Assembly (NCBI RefSeq): GCF_002007565.1
Contig: NZ_CP015625.1
Coordinates: 2,475,001-2,539,000, forward strand
Direction: 5' to 3'
DNA length: 64,000 bases
From: Ditibartonella choladocola
Lineage (GTDB): Bacteria; Pseudomonadota; Alphaproteobacteria; Rhizobiales; Rhizobiaceae
Shown here piece after piece: positions 1 through 9,293 of the stretch. The notes below the pieces were generated by a model that worked only from the letters and a program-made list of their open reading frames with translations, was not told where the DNA came from and did no database searches. How positions within the stretch are numbered: position 1 is the first letter of the stretch; each line of letters starts with the position of its first letter. The position numbers and the translations under genes were made by a program.

Positions 1-471
1 AAAATGCGGATTTCAGGATGAAAAAACGGGATTCATCAAAAAAATATGCCGTTTTTTACAGAATCGGTTTTGTCGACTAACGAATCGCGGGCGAATCTTT
101 CAAGTTGCGAGAACTTACCGGAGAATCTCCTGCCAATATCCGAGCACTTGCCGGAGTATCGCCTGCTGATTCTTACAAGTTTGTTTTCCTCACTTATAAG
201 AGACGCTGATAAAACTTCCGCAATCCGGTTTCAGTTCAGGCATTGGTTATGATTCTTGAAGCATTGTTTGAAATGACATTTTCCGATTCTGGAGCACAAT
301 TATGGGCTCTGGAACCGGATTCCGGATATTGACGCATGCCACCGGGATCGGTTCTTTGTTTTTCGATTTATATGTTCGCTTGGCAAAGATTGATTGTGAC
401 CTCTGCACCTTTCAAAATGCAGATATGACAATCAGGTTCCATTCGAGAGCCAAAATTTTAATCGTCAAAAT
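1..471. other. Gene-poor stretch before znuA
   Basis: I see no convincing gene. Short open frames at 46-252 and 302-532 lack a recognisable ribosome site and family features, and the second runs antisense into znuA. The only structure is an imperfect direct duplication: a 22-base block at 113-134 recurs at 146-167 with three differences, a period of 33. Confidence 0.5.
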
Positions 472-1407
472 TTATTTGCGTGTGAGGCAATTGACCAGAT
501 TGTCGGCAAGATTGGCAATCAATTCGGGATAAAGTCCGGCGCCTTCGGGCAAGGACTGTCCGAGAGGATCGAGCATACCGACTTTAGCGGGCGTGTTTTC
601 GATAACGATATCGACCAACTTGTTGGGATATTGGGGTTCGGCGAAAACACAAACAACCTTTTCTTTCAAAATGGTCGTTTTGATTGCACTTATCCGTTGG
701 GCACCAGGTTGACGTTCCGGATCAAGAGCGACAGACCCTATGGCATGAAGGCCGAAGCGGTGTTCAAAATAATGGTAGGCATCGTGAAAAACAATGAAGT
801 TCTCGTCGCTTACCGGTGCAACAGATTGTTTTATGTTCTCTTCGGTTTCGGCAATCACTTTATCATATGCGTTTGCATTATGATGGTAGACTTCGGCATG
901 ATCGGGATCTTTCTTTGCCAAAACATCGGCCACATAGGCTAAAACTTTTCGGGCATTTTCCGGATCAAGCCAGAAATGAAAATCCATGGCATGCGCCGTG
1001 TCACTCCCGTGATTATGGTCATCACCGTGGTGTTCAAACAAGCCGCCTTCCCTGATTGGAAGGAGTTCAACTCCGGGAGCTTGCGAGAGCGCAATCATCC
1101 GGTCTTTCAAACCAAAATTTTCGATGGGCTTGATAAGAAAAAGTTCCATATCGGGGTTGGCGATGAAAATAATATCGGCTTCAGACAATATTTTTGCATC
1201 GGAGGGTTTTAACGCATAGCTATGTTCGGAGCCTGACTGTTTCACAATCAAAGCAGGTGTACCCAATTTTCCCATCACGGCAGCAACAAGCGAATGAAGC
1301 GGTTTTATGGAAACCACCACTTGCGGCACTGAAGACGCTTGAGCATTTACACCTGAAACGACAGCAAACAGACACGCCGACAATGCATAAAAAAGAGACC
1401 GAAACAC
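472..1407 (-). CDS. znuA: Zinc ABC transporter substrate-binding protein ZnuA
   Basis: Periplasmic zinc-binding protein that delivers Zn to ZnuBC. An N-terminal signal peptide ends near NAQA. Likely metal ligands are the His of GSEHSYAL (about residue 62), the His of DFHFWLDP and the His of VFHDAYHYF. Between the first two lies the short His/Asp-rich loop (EHHGDDHNHG) typical of ZnuA. The length of 311 residues is normal for the family. I chose GTG at 1405-1407 because GGAG (1415-1418) sits seven bases upstream; the TTG at 1411-1413 would leave only one base. The gene is divergent from znuC, with a palindrome like a Zur box between them, so zinc-dependent repression is likely. Confidence 0.93.
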   Translation of the reverse strand: MFRSLFYALSACLFAVVSGVNAQASSVPQVVVSIKPLHSLVAAVMGKLGTPALIVKQSGSEHSYALKPSDAKILSEADIIFIANPDMELFLIKPIENFGLKDRMIALSQAPGVELLPIREGGLFEHHGDDHNHGSDTAHAMDFHFWLDPENARKVLAYVADVLAKKDPDHAEVYHHNANAYDKVIAETEENIKQSVAPVSDENFIVFHDAYHYFEHRFGLHAIGSVALDPERQPGAQRISAIKTTILKEKVVCVFAEPQYPNKLVDIVIENTPAKVGMLDPLGQSLPEGAGLYPELIANLADNLVNCLTRK

Positions 1408-1419
1408 TATCAAGCTCCG

Positions 1420-1438
1420 AATGTTACTTTATTACATT
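1420..1438. promoter_or_regulatory. Candidate Zur box between znuA and znuC
   Basis: Imperfect palindrome with outer arms AATGT and ACATT. Its core TGTTACTTTATTACA differs at about three positions from the AT-rich TGTTATA-type Zur sites I recall for Rhizobiales. It sits just upstream of the znuA start and also upstream of znuC, so one site could control both directions. The zur gene is in the adjacent operon. Assignment as a Zur site is inference. Confidence 0.6.
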
Positions 1439-1613
1439 ACGGTTTTGTATTAAGTCAGCCATTAAAAAAGTACAAGGATTTTGCATATCAAACTTTGGTG
1501 TGAAACAGGCTGGGTCAAGGTTATGCGTGTAATTGAATTTTCATCAAAAGATCGGCCGATCATTCAGAAATTGGATGACTGACTGCAAAACCCCGATACC
1601 GAAGGATAGAAAA

Positions 1614-2402
1614 ATGGATAAAGAATGGCTGCTATCGCTCAACAAGGCAGGCATCGAAAGAAATGGTCGCTGGCTTGTCCACGACATTGATCTTGATATT
1701 TATCGTGGAGAAATTGTCACATTGATCGGTCCGAACGGTTCGGGAAAATCGACAACGGCAAAAATGGCACTGGGAATTTTGAAGCCGTCCGCGGGGACTG
1801 TAACCAGAAAAGCAGGCTTGCGCATTGGCTATGTGCCGCAAAGATTGGTAATCGACCCATCTCTGCCTTTGACAGTCCGCCGTTTCCTGACCTTGACGGC
1901 CAAACTTGATAAGAAAGGCATAAAATCGGTTTTATCGGAAACCGGTGTTGAAGATTTGGTAAATGCCAATGTTGCCGATTTGTCGGGTGGAGAATTGCAG
2001 CGGGTTCTGCTTGCCCGCTCTATTGCAAGAAAGCCTGATCTTCTTGTTCTCGACGAACCGCTACAGGGGGTTGACTATAATGGAGAAACCGAACTTTATG
2101 GATTGATTGCAAGTTTGCGCACAAAGCTTGATTGCGGCATTCTTCTTATCTCGCATGATCTTCATATTGTTATGGCAGCGACCGATCGCGTGATTTGTCT
2201 GAATGGACATATTTGTTGCAGCGGGGCGCCAACGGAGGTTGCCCAAAGCGAGGCTTACGGGCGTCTTATCGGTGCGATACCGGATAATGGTTTGGCGCTT
2301 TATGAGCATCACCATAACCACCGTCATAACATTCATGGTGCAGTTATCAATGCTCCATCGGGAAAGCCAACGAAAAATATCGGAGCCAACGACAATGCTT
2401 GA
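1614..2402 (+). CDS. znuC: Zinc ABC transporter ATP-binding protein ZnuC
   Basis: ATPase of the zinc importer. Walker A GPNGSGKS is at about residues 39-46, the signature LSGGELQR and Walker B LLVLDEP follow, and the H-loop is SHDLH. The C-terminus carries a His-rich tail (EHHHNHRHNIHG), a common ZnuC feature that may bind zinc. I start at ATG 1614, which has GAAGGA eight bases upstream; an in-frame TTG at 1533 would add 27 residues with no family resemblance. The stop overlaps the znuB start by eight bases, indicating translational coupling. Confidence 0.93.
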   Translation: MDKEWLLSLNKAGIERNGRWLVHDIDLDIYRGEIVTLIGPNGSGKSTTAKMALGILKPSAGTVTRKAGLRIGYVPQRLVIDPSLPLTVRRFLTLTAKLDKKGIKSVLSETGVEDLVNANVADLSGGELQRVLLARSIARKPDLLVLDEPLQGVDYNGETELYGLIASLRTKLDCGILLISHDLHIVMAATDRVICLNGHICCSGAPTEVAQSEAYGRLIGAIPDNGLALYEHHHNHRHNIHGAVINAPSGKPTKNIGANDNA

Positions 2403-3204
2403 CGATTATCTTGTAAGAGCGTTTTTAGCCGGTATCGGCGTGGCATTGATGGCGGGGCCGCTCGGCTGTTTTATCGTCTGGCAAAAGCTTGCCTATTTTG
2501 GCGACACGATGGCGCATTCGGCTTTGCTTGGCGTGGCATTTGCCCTGCTTTTCAATATTGATACGGTGCTCGGTGTTTTCCTTGTTGCTGTCATTGTTTC
2601 CATTGCACTCTTTATTCTTCAGGCAAGAGAAAAATTGTCGGGAGATTCGCTTTTGGGAATTCTTGCCCATGCAACGCTCGCCATCGGGCTTATCCTGATC
2701 GGATTTATGACCTGGACGAATGTCGACATCAACAGTTACCTGTTCGGGGATATTCTGGCAGTTTCACGCACCGATTTACTGACAGTATGGATTGGCTGTG
2801 CCTTTATTCTGGTTGTCCTTTTTATTTTATGGCGTCCACTTCTGGCACTGACGATCAATATCGACATGGCAAAAGCCGAAAATATGAAGCCGGAACGCGC
2901 CCGCTTCATATTTATGCTGCTTATGGCCATTGTCATTGCTGTTGCCATCAATATTATCGGCATCCTTTTGATAACTGCACTTCTCATTATACCTGCCGCC
3001 ACTGCCAGACGCTTTTCAACAACCCCTGAACAGATGGCCATTCTTGCCTCTCTGATCGGTATTGTGGGAACGGTTCTCGGCCTCTATGCGTCAATCGGGT
3101 TTGACAGCCGTTCCGGCCCCAGCGTTGTCGTTGCACTGTTTATTCTTTTTATTGCAAGCCGGTTGACGAGCGCAGCCATCAAGGAATTTTCCCATGACAA
3201 ATAA
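2395..3204 (+). CDS. znuB: Zinc ABC transporter permease ZnuB
   Basis: Inner-membrane permease of the ABC-3 family, 269 residues with about eight hydrophobic segments. It opens with LDDYLVRAFLAGIGVALMAGPLGCF, and the conserved block KLAYFGDTMAHSALLGVA is clear. The start at ATG 2395 overlaps znuC by eight bases; the longer reading frame (from 2203) lies inside znuC and is discarded. The end overlaps zur by 11 bases, so znuC-znuB-zur is one tightly packed operon. Confidence 0.92.
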   Translation: MLDDYLVRAFLAGIGVALMAGPLGCFIVWQKLAYFGDTMAHSALLGVAFALLFNIDTVLGVFLVAVIVSIALFILQAREKLSGDSLLGILAHATLAIGLILIGFMTWTNVDINSYLFGDILAVSRTDLLTVWIGCAFILVVLFILWRPLLALTINIDMAKAENMKPERARFIFMLLMAIVIAVAINIIGILLITALLIIPAATARRFSTTPEQMAILASLIGIVGTVLGLYASIGFDSRSGPSVVVALFILFIASRLTSAAIKEFSHDK

Positions 3205-3592
3205 GCTGACGCGCAACCAGATGCTTGTGCTCGCCGTTCTTGAAAACGAACACACACCTTTGAGCGCCTATACAATCCTTGACCGGCTTCGCGACAAGGG
3301 GTTTCGCGCGCCTTTACAGGTCTATCGCGCGCTTCATAAACTTGTTTCCGAAAAATTGGTTCACAAGCTTGAAAGTGTCAATGCGTTTATGGCCTGCTTG
3401 CACCCTGAATGCCATAAACATGGGCTTACCGTTTTTATCATTTGTGAAAAATGCAGCCACGTTGCAGAGGTAGAAGATCCGACACTTGCCGAAACTATTC
3501 TACAAATGACACAAAAAGAAGGCTTTTTACCGGAAACAACCACTATTGAAATCCGCGGTTTGTGCACCAATTGCAACCGCAAGCGGGCTTAA
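3194..3592 (+). CDS. zur: Fur-family zinc uptake regulator Zur
   Basis: Zinc-sensing repressor, 132 residues, shorter than most Fur proteins but normal for Zur. A winged-helix N-terminal half contains RAPLQVYRALHKL as recognition region. The structural zinc site is visible as CEKC (84 and 87) and CTNC (124 and 127), and a His/Cys-rich segment CLHPECHKHG (68-77) could supply regulatory ligands. It lies at the end of the znuCB operon, which makes Zur far more likely than Fur or PerR. It probably represses both znu transcription units through the palindrome near 1429. Confidence 0.9.
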   Translation: MTNKLTRNQMLVLAVLENEHTPLSAYTILDRLRDKGFRAPLQVYRALHKLVSEKLVHKLESVNAFMACLHPECHKHGLTVFIICEKCSHVAEVEDPTLAETILQMTQKEGFLPETTTIEIRGLCTNCNRKRA

Positions 3593-3678
3593 GCGTTGAT
3601 AGCTCATCCGTTTTATTGACGGTATTGACCGTTTTGGATAAACACCGCATTCCTTCATCAGATCTGGAAGTTTGTACC

Positions 3679-4785
3679 ATGCCAGAATTCTCGAACACCA
3701 CGCCTAAGACAATGCAGGCCAAACAACGCCCCCACAAGAAAATTGCTATCATCATAGCACTCATCGTTGCTATTGCAGTTTTGTGGCTGGGGTTCAGGTG
3801 GCTTACCGAATGGCGTTTTCTTGTCACGACCGACGACGCTTATGTTCAAGGTGACATTGCCTCTATAGCCCCGAAAGTGAACGGTTATATCGACGATATA
3901 CCGGTTGAAACCAACCATTATGTTAAAAAAGGTGACGTGTTATTCCGTCTGGATGATGGCGATTATAAAATTGCCTATGACGAGGCGGAAGCCAAACTTC
4001 AAACGCAAAACCGCACACTTGCACGTATTGAAGCGCAGATTGCCGCTTCAAAAACCTCGCTCGACGAAGCCAATGCGCAAAAGGACGCTGCCAATGCAGT
4101 GGCCGTCAACGCCGATATTACATTAAAACGTGCAAAAGAACTGAATGTCGGGAGTTTCGTTGCAAAATCGGCTGTTGATAATGCCCAGTCGGCCTACGAT
4201 CAGGCCATTGCCAATGTCACGCGCGCCAAGGCGCAAATTGCTGCGGCGGCTGCCAATATTACAGTTCTTGAAGCGCAACATGACGAGGCGGTAAGCGAAA
4301 CGCGAAGCCTTGAACTGGCACGCGACAAAGCCCGTCGTGACCTTGATTTTACAGTGTTGCGCGCGCCTTTTGACGGCGTTTTGGGAAATCTTGCCGGTAA
4401 AAAAGGCGACTATGTCGTCGTTGGTCAACGTCTGGCTGCACTGGTTCCTGTCAATGCCCTTTATATTGATGCCAATTACAAGGAAACCCAACTTCCTTCG
4501 ATCTATGGTGGTGAAAAAGTGCGCATCTCTGTTGACGGGCTTGATGGTGAAAGCTTTGAGGGTACAGTCGTTTCATTGTCACCTGCATCAGGTGCTGTTT
4601 TTTCACTTTTGCCACCGCAAAATGCCACCGGCAATTTTACCAAAATTGTCCAGCGTGTTCCGGTCAGAATTTCGATACCTGAAAATATTCTTGCAACCGG
4701 GCGCATTCGCGCCGGCATGAGCGTTGTTGTCAGCGTCGACATGCGCACAAAACCGGAAGGTGCAAAACCCTTGGCAATGAAGTGA
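3679..4785 (+). CDS. emrA: HlyD/EmrA-type membrane fusion protein of a multidrug efflux pump
   Basis: Periplasmic adaptor linking an inner-membrane MFS pump to an outer-membrane channel. One transmembrane segment lies at about residues 21-40. The first half-lipoyl motif follows (TTDDAYVQGDIASIAPKVNG), then a long Ala/Gln-rich coiled-coil hairpin (about 105-205) and the second lipoyl half (LRAPFDGVLGNL). GGAAG lies eight bases before ATG 3679; an upstream in-frame extension overlapping zur is not credible. The next gene, emrB, starts seven bases after the stop, so they form one operon. Confidence 0.88.
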   Translation: MPEFSNTTPKTMQAKQRPHKKIAIIIALIVAIAVLWLGFRWLTEWRFLVTTDDAYVQGDIASIAPKVNGYIDDIPVETNHYVKKGDVLFRLDDGDYKIAYDEAEAKLQTQNRTLARIEAQIAASKTSLDEANAQKDAANAVAVNADITLKRAKELNVGSFVAKSAVDNAQSAYDQAIANVTRAKAQIAAAAANITVLEAQHDEAVSETRSLELARDKARRDLDFTVLRAPFDGVLGNLAGKKGDYVVVGQRLAALVPVNALYIDANYKETQLPSIYGGEKVRISVDGLDGESFEGTVVSLSPASGAVFSLLPPQNATGNFTKIVQRVPVRISIPENILATGRIRAGMSVVVSVDMRTKPEGAKPLAMK

Positions 4786-4792
4786 GGTTTTG

Positions 4793-6358
4793 ATGACCGC
4801 TGCCAGCCTCCCCCACATGGAAGAACATATCGAACCGAAAAAAATCGTGGCCTTTGTGGCTATGGTTTTCGGCATGTTTATGGCTATTCTCGACATCCAG
4901 ATTGTCTCTGCCTCCTTGTCGGAAATACAGGCAGGACTTTCTGCAAGCTCGGATGAGATAGCCTGGGTGCAAACATCCTATCTCATTGCCGAAGTCATTA
5001 TGATTCCGTTATCAGGATTTTTGGGCCGGTTGTTGTCAACGCGTGTGCTTTTTACAATTTCGGCAGCCGGTTTCACCATTGCATCCGCCCTTTGTGCAAC
5101 GGCCGGTTCCATTGAACAGATGATTGCCTACCGTGCGCTTCAGGGCTTTATCGGTGGCGGCATGATTCCAAGTGTGTTCGCCGCCGCCTTTACTATTTTC
5201 CCGCCTTCAAAACAGCCGATTGTTTCACCTATTATCGGGCTGGTGGCAACACTTGCCCCCACGATCGGCCCGACGGTCGGCGGTTATCTGAGCCATGCTT
5301 TTTCCTGGCATTGGCTGTTTCTTGTCAATGTGCCGTTCGGTATTCTTGTAACCATTGCCTCATGGAAACTTATCGACTTTGATAAAGGTGACAGCTCGCT
5401 TTTCCAATCCTTCGACTGGTTCGGTTTAATTACCATGGCGACCTTTCTCGGCTCCCTTGAATATGTGCTTGAAGAAGGCCCCCGTAATGACTGGATGGAA
5501 GACGAAATGATCTTCCGTTTTACAATTGTTATGGGCGTTTCTGCCATTCTGTTTTTCTGGCGTGTACTCACAGCAAAAAACCCGATTGTCGATCTCAAGG
5601 CCTTTGTAAATCTGAATTTTGCGCTCGGTTCGATCTTTTCTTTCGTTATGGGTATCGGGCTTTACGGGCTTACCTATCTTTACCCGCTCTATCTTGGAGA
5701 AATTCGCGGTTATGACGCCTTGATGATCGGCGAGACGATGTTCGTTTCCGGTTTGATGATGTTTTTTTCCGCTCCCCTTGCCGGTTTTCTTTCCACCAAG
5801 CTTGACCCGCGTTTAATGATGGGGCTGGGATTTGCCGGTTTTGGCTGGGGCACATGGCTTGTAACCGGAATGACAGCCGACTGGGATTTCTGGGAATTGT
5901 TCTGGCCGCAAATTTTGCGCGGCGGCTCGCTCATTTTGTGTATGGTGCCGATCAACAATATCGCACTTGGTACACTTTCCGCCGAAAAACTTAAAAACGC
6001 ATCCGGTCTTTTCAACCTCACCCGTAATCTCGGTGGAGCGGTGGGGCTTGCAATCATCAATACCATTATTATGCGACGCACAGATTTTCACTATGAGCGA
6101 CTATCGGAAAGTGTGCAATGGGGAAACCGGCAGGCAGTCAACCTGTTGAACTCTTTGGCGAGCCAACTTGATATGGCAGGCTTGAACCCGAAAGATTCGG
6201 CGTTGATGCAACTTTACAATATTGTCCGCCAACAGGCGACAGTAATGGCTTTTATCGACGCTTTCTTCATACTTACCCTTTTATTCGCAATTCTCACACT
6301 TCTGGTTTTTGCTGTGAAAAAGCCGAAAACCGTGAGTGGAGCCGTTGGCGGGCATTAA
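4793..6358 (+). CDS. emrB: EmrB/QacA-type MFS drug efflux transporter (DHA2 family)
   Basis: Proton-driven exporter with 14 predicted membrane segments, 521 residues. Family landmarks are FMAILDIQIVSASL in the first segment, RALQGFIGGGMIPS, and antiporter motif C around TIGPTVGGYLSHAFSWHW followed by LFLVNVPFG. It partners EmrA, encoded immediately upstream. The start is ATG 4793, with GAGGT just after the emrA stop. The substrate cannot be read from sequence; hydrophobic drugs, uncouplers or fatty-acid-like compounds are usual for the family. Confidence 0.88.
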   Translation: MTAASLPHMEEHIEPKKIVAFVAMVFGMFMAILDIQIVSASLSEIQAGLSASSDEIAWVQTSYLIAEVIMIPLSGFLGRLLSTRVLFTISAAGFTIASALCATAGSIEQMIAYRALQGFIGGGMIPSVFAAAFTIFPPSKQPIVSPIIGLVATLAPTIGPTVGGYLSHAFSWHWLFLVNVPFGILVTIASWKLIDFDKGDSSLFQSFDWFGLITMATFLGSLEYVLEEGPRNDWMEDEMIFRFTIVMGVSAILFFWRVLTAKNPIVDLKAFVNLNFALGSIFSFVMGIGLYGLTYLYPLYLGEIRGYDALMIGETMFVSGLMMFFSAPLAGFLSTKLDPRLMMGLGFAGFGWGTWLVTGMTADWDFWELFWPQILRGGSLILCMVPINNIALGTLSAEKLKNASGLFNLTRNLGGAVGLAIINTIIMRRTDFHYERLSESVQWGNRQAVNLLNSLASQLDMAGLNPKDSALMQLYNIVRQQATVMAFIDAFFILTLLFAILTLLVFAVKKPKTVSGAVGGH

Positions 6359-6437
6359 CACTCCAAACTTTGAGGAAAAAACACAAAAAACGATTATGGG
6401 TTTTGCTTTTTTTACTCTTCTCACGTAAATATAAATA

Positions 6438-7601
6438 ATGACGATTGCAAACGAATGGACATTTCCAACCGATATTTTGTTGGGGCCAAAAAGCCTTGCA
6501 GCACTTGGCTCTGTTTTCGAGAAAAACGGCGTCACAGCAATAATGGTTTTGACCGATCGCGGCCTTAGCCAATCTCCAGCGTTAAAAAAACTGCTTAAAC
6601 GAATAGACAAACTGAAATTGCCTTTCGGCGTTTTTTCTTCACTGGATGGAACAGCAACGCGTGAAACATTGGAATTGACCGTTCGCCTTTATTTGAGTGG
6701 CGGTTTTAATGCTATCCTTGCCTTTGGCGGCGGTGCAACAATGGATCTTGCCAAAATGACCCGCCTGTTTTGTGCTCAAGGTGCCAATGTCAAAACACTC
6801 GGAAGCCCTTCCCCTTACACACCGCTCCCTCCGCTCATTGCTGTACCGACGCTCGCCGGAAGCGGTGCCGAAATCAGTGACAATGCCTATTTGATTGATA
6901 ACGCAAACAATAACAGTTTTAGATTTTATGACAAACGTCTGACACCGACATGTGTCATTGCCGATCCGGTTTTGACAGGAACTGCTCCGGCAAGCTTCAT
7001 TGCGGGAGCCGCCATGAATGCACTGACGAATGCGATTGATAGCTGGTGCATCCCCTCATTCAATCCGGTTTCGGATGCCCTCGCACTCGAAACAGTCCGT
7101 CTCGTCTTTAATCATTTGCCGAAAGCGGTAAGCGACCCCTCGAATAATGAAGCGCAAATTGCCCTGTTGTCGGCTTCGCTTACCGGTGCGCTTGCAGCAA
7201 AAAAGGGGTCAGGCATTACCAGTGCTCTCGCGCGTTCAATAGGTAACCGTTATCAAACCCATTTCGGCATGACAGCAGGTGTGCTTTTGCCCTATGTCAT
7301 TGCCTATAACCAATCGGCAGTGGGAACCAGAATTTCAACGCTTGCCGAACGCCTTAATATAAAGGGCGGTTTTAACGGCTTTGTTCGCCACCTTCTGTCC
7401 TTGAGAAAATCTGCCAATATCCCGACAAAATTGGCAGGCTTGACAAAAGACCAGAAAATCAAGGCAAAAGACAAAGCATTGATTGAAAGTGTCGCGGTAG
7501 AAGATCAAGGGTCTGATGAACCACTTTTCCGCCTGACGAAAAAAGCAGCACTTGCCATTGTGAACGCAGCAATTGCCGGAAAGATGAACCGCAAGAAATA
7601 A
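6438..7601 (+). CDS. Iron-type alcohol dehydrogenase homologue lacking the metal ligands
   Basis: Dehydroquinate-synthase-like fold of the group III alcohol dehydrogenases, 387 residues, close to normal length. The nucleotide motif GGGATMDLAK (97-106) and PTLAGSGAE (137-145) are kept. By alignment to E. coli FucO from memory, all four metal ligands are replaced. Asp of GMDALTH is Asn194, His of the same motif is Asn198, the His of HGMAH is Ser262, and the His of TPHG is Phe276. A usual Fe/Zn dehydrogenase reaction therefore seems unlikely; it may bind NAD(P) in another role or be inactive. No strong ribosome site precedes ATG 6438. It lies 79 bases after emrB. Confidence 0.72.
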   Translation: MTIANEWTFPTDILLGPKSLAALGSVFEKNGVTAIMVLTDRGLSQSPALKKLLKRIDKLKLPFGVFSSLDGTATRETLELTVRLYLSGGFNAILAFGGGATMDLAKMTRLFCAQGANVKTLGSPSPYTPLPPLIAVPTLAGSGAEISDNAYLIDNANNNSFRFYDKRLTPTCVIADPVLTGTAPASFIAGAAMNALTNAIDSWCIPSFNPVSDALALETVRLVFNHLPKAVSDPSNNEAQIALLSASLTGALAAKKGSGITSALARSIGNRYQTHFGMTAGVLLPYVIAYNQSAVGTRISTLAERLNIKGGFNGFVRHLLSLRKSANIPTKLAGLTKDQKIKAKDKALIESVAVEDQGSDEPLFRLTKKAALAIVNAAIAGKMNRKK

Positions 7602-8083
7602 CAAATCCTGACTGTTTTTTCCCTTCCGCTTGCACCATGGGACAAACAGTTATTCGGGTTTCCGGTTGAAACTCACGGCTTTCACCGAACGGTATGCGCA
7701 AAAAAGAATCATTATTTTTTAAAGTCGCGAATTTTGAAGCTTTACATGCGATTTTCGTAAGTTTTGAAAAAAACAGCTTTTATCCTGTTCGGCCTTCCGA
7801 TTTTTTAAAACAAATCCCGATAAAATTTAAATCACCTCCGGATAAAGGTGCTGTTGCATTTTTTAAAATGCGGCTCAAACGGTGAAAATAGCTGATGAAC
7901 AACAATGTCTTCCACTTTATTCGACCTTATAAAGTCCCGTTGCAAATAAATTCACGCGATGAAAAAAGCTGGCGGAAGGTAAAAAAAGAGAAGAAAAATA
8001 TTTGTGGCGGGGAAGATATTTTGGCCTGACTGACAACATTATTTGAACCCTCTACCACTATGAACAAGCACAATTCAAAGCAA
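7602..8083. other. Gap between ADH homologue and decarboxylase
   Basis: AT-rich and gene-free as far as I can see. A 63-codon frame at 7694-7885 has no family features or convincing ribosome site. The only feature is the decarboxylase terminator at its right edge. Confidence 0.5.
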
Positions 8084-8085
8084 AT

Positions 8086-8112
8086 AAAAACGCCCGTAGA
8101 AAACTACGGGCG
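8086..8112 (-). terminator. Rho-independent terminator of ornithine decarboxylase
   Basis: Perfect nine-base-pair stem CGCCCGTAG (8091-8099) with CTACGGGCG (8104-8112) and a four-base loop. On the minus strand it is followed by five T residues (8086-8090). It lies 48 bases beyond the stop codon. Confidence 0.93.
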
Positions 8113-8159
8113 CCAATTGTTGCTTATTCGGATCTTCTCTTATCCAGCGGCATTGCCGG

Positions 8160-9293
8160 TCAGATAACATAAGAGCGGATCGGCTCGAAACCGTTAAAAG
8201 CTACAGAAGCATAGGTCGTTGTATAAGCACCGGTTCCTTCAATAAGGATTTCATCACCGACGGTAAGTGAAATCGGCAAAGGATAAGGTGTTTTTTCATA
8301 CATCACATCGGCTGAATCGCAGGTTGGTCCGGCAAGCACACAAGGCACTTTTTCATCACTATCCTTTGCTGTTTCAATCGGATAGCGAATGGCTTCATCC
8401 ATTGTCTCGGCAAGGCCGTTGAATTTGCCGACATCCAGATAAACCCAACGCAATTTGTCATTTTCCGATTTTTTTGAAACCAGCACAACTTCAGAGCGGA
8501 TAACACCGGCATTGCCGACCATACCGCGTCCCGGTTCGATGATTGTTTCGGGAATACGATTGCCGAAATGTTTTGAAAGGCTATCAAAAATTGCCATGCC
8601 ATAAGCTTGTGCCGAAGGCACATCTTTCAAATAGCGTGTCGGGAAACCACCGCCCATATTGACGAGTTTCAATATAATGCCTTCCTTGGCCAATGTTCTG
8701 AAAACTTTGGACGCATCCGACAAAGCACGATCCCAAGCCTTCAGATTTGTCTGCTGTGAACCGACATGGAAAGAAACACCATAAGCATGCAACCCCAATT
8801 CATGGGCACGACGCAAAACCGTAACAGCCATTTCCGGCACACAACCGAATTTGCGTGAAAGCGGCCATTCGGCTCCTTCACCATCTGTCAAAACGCGGCA
8901 GAAAACACGCGCACCGGGGGCAGCACGGGCGACTTTTTCAACTTCCTCGACACAGTCGACTGCATAAAGTGAAACACCCAATTCATAAGCGCGGGCAATA
9001 TCGCGCTCTTTCTTGATGGTGTTACCGAAAGAAATCCGATCCGGTGTTGCGCCGGCATCAAGAACCATTTCGATTTCGGCGACAGTGGCTGTATCGAAAG
9101 ACGAACCAAGCGACACCAGCAAACGTAGAATTTCCGGTGCCGGATTAGCTTTTACTGCATAAAAAATGCGTGATTGGGGAAGTGCTTTGACAAAGCCTTC
9201 ATAGTTTTCACGCACCACATCAAGATCCAGAATCATGCACGGGCCTTCAGGGCGTCGTGTTGCGAGGAAATCACGAATACGTTGAGTTGCCAT
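8160..9293 (-). CDS. Ornithine/lysine decarboxylase, fold type III, PLP-dependent
   Basis: Converts ornithine to putrescine, the entry to polyamine synthesis; some relatives also use lysine. The PLP lysine is K48 in FYAVKANP. The His of SFHVGSQQ and the GGGFP loop bind the cofactor phosphate, and EPGRGMVG contacts PLP. The catalytic Cys is in GPTCDSADVMYE near the C-terminus. The 377-residue size matches the short alphaproteobacterial enzymes, not the large inducible SpeF. TAAGGAG lies nine bases before ATG 9293. It is preceded by a long structured leader (9294-9770) and followed by a strong terminator, so it is a single-gene unit. Confidence 0.92.
   Translation of the reverse strand: MATQRIRDFLATRRPEGPCMILDLDVVRENYEGFVKALPQSRIFYAVKANPAPEILRLLVSLGSSFDTATVAEIEMVLDAGATPDRISFGNTIKKERDIARAYELGVSLYAVDCVEEVEKVARAAPGARVFCRVLTDGEGAEWPLSRKFGCVPEMAVTVLRRAHELGLHAYGVSFHVGSQQTNLKAWDRALSDASKVFRTLAKEGIILKLVNMGGGFPTRYLKDVPSAQAYGMAIFDSLSKHFGNRIPETIIEPGRGMVGNAGVIRSEVVLVSKKSENDKLRWVYLDVGKFNGLAETMDEAIRYPIETAKDSDEKVPCVLAGPTCDSADVMYEKTPYPLPISLTVGDEILIEGTGAYTTTYASVAFNGFEPIRSYVI

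Noticed and set aside
46..532. Two short frames (46-252, 302-532) as genes
   Set aside because: No ribosome site, no family features; one crosses znuA antisense and the other reads a duplicated segment.
7694..7885. 63-codon frame after the ADH homologue
   Set aside because: AT-rich low-complexity Lys/Phe composition, no ribosome site, no recognised family.
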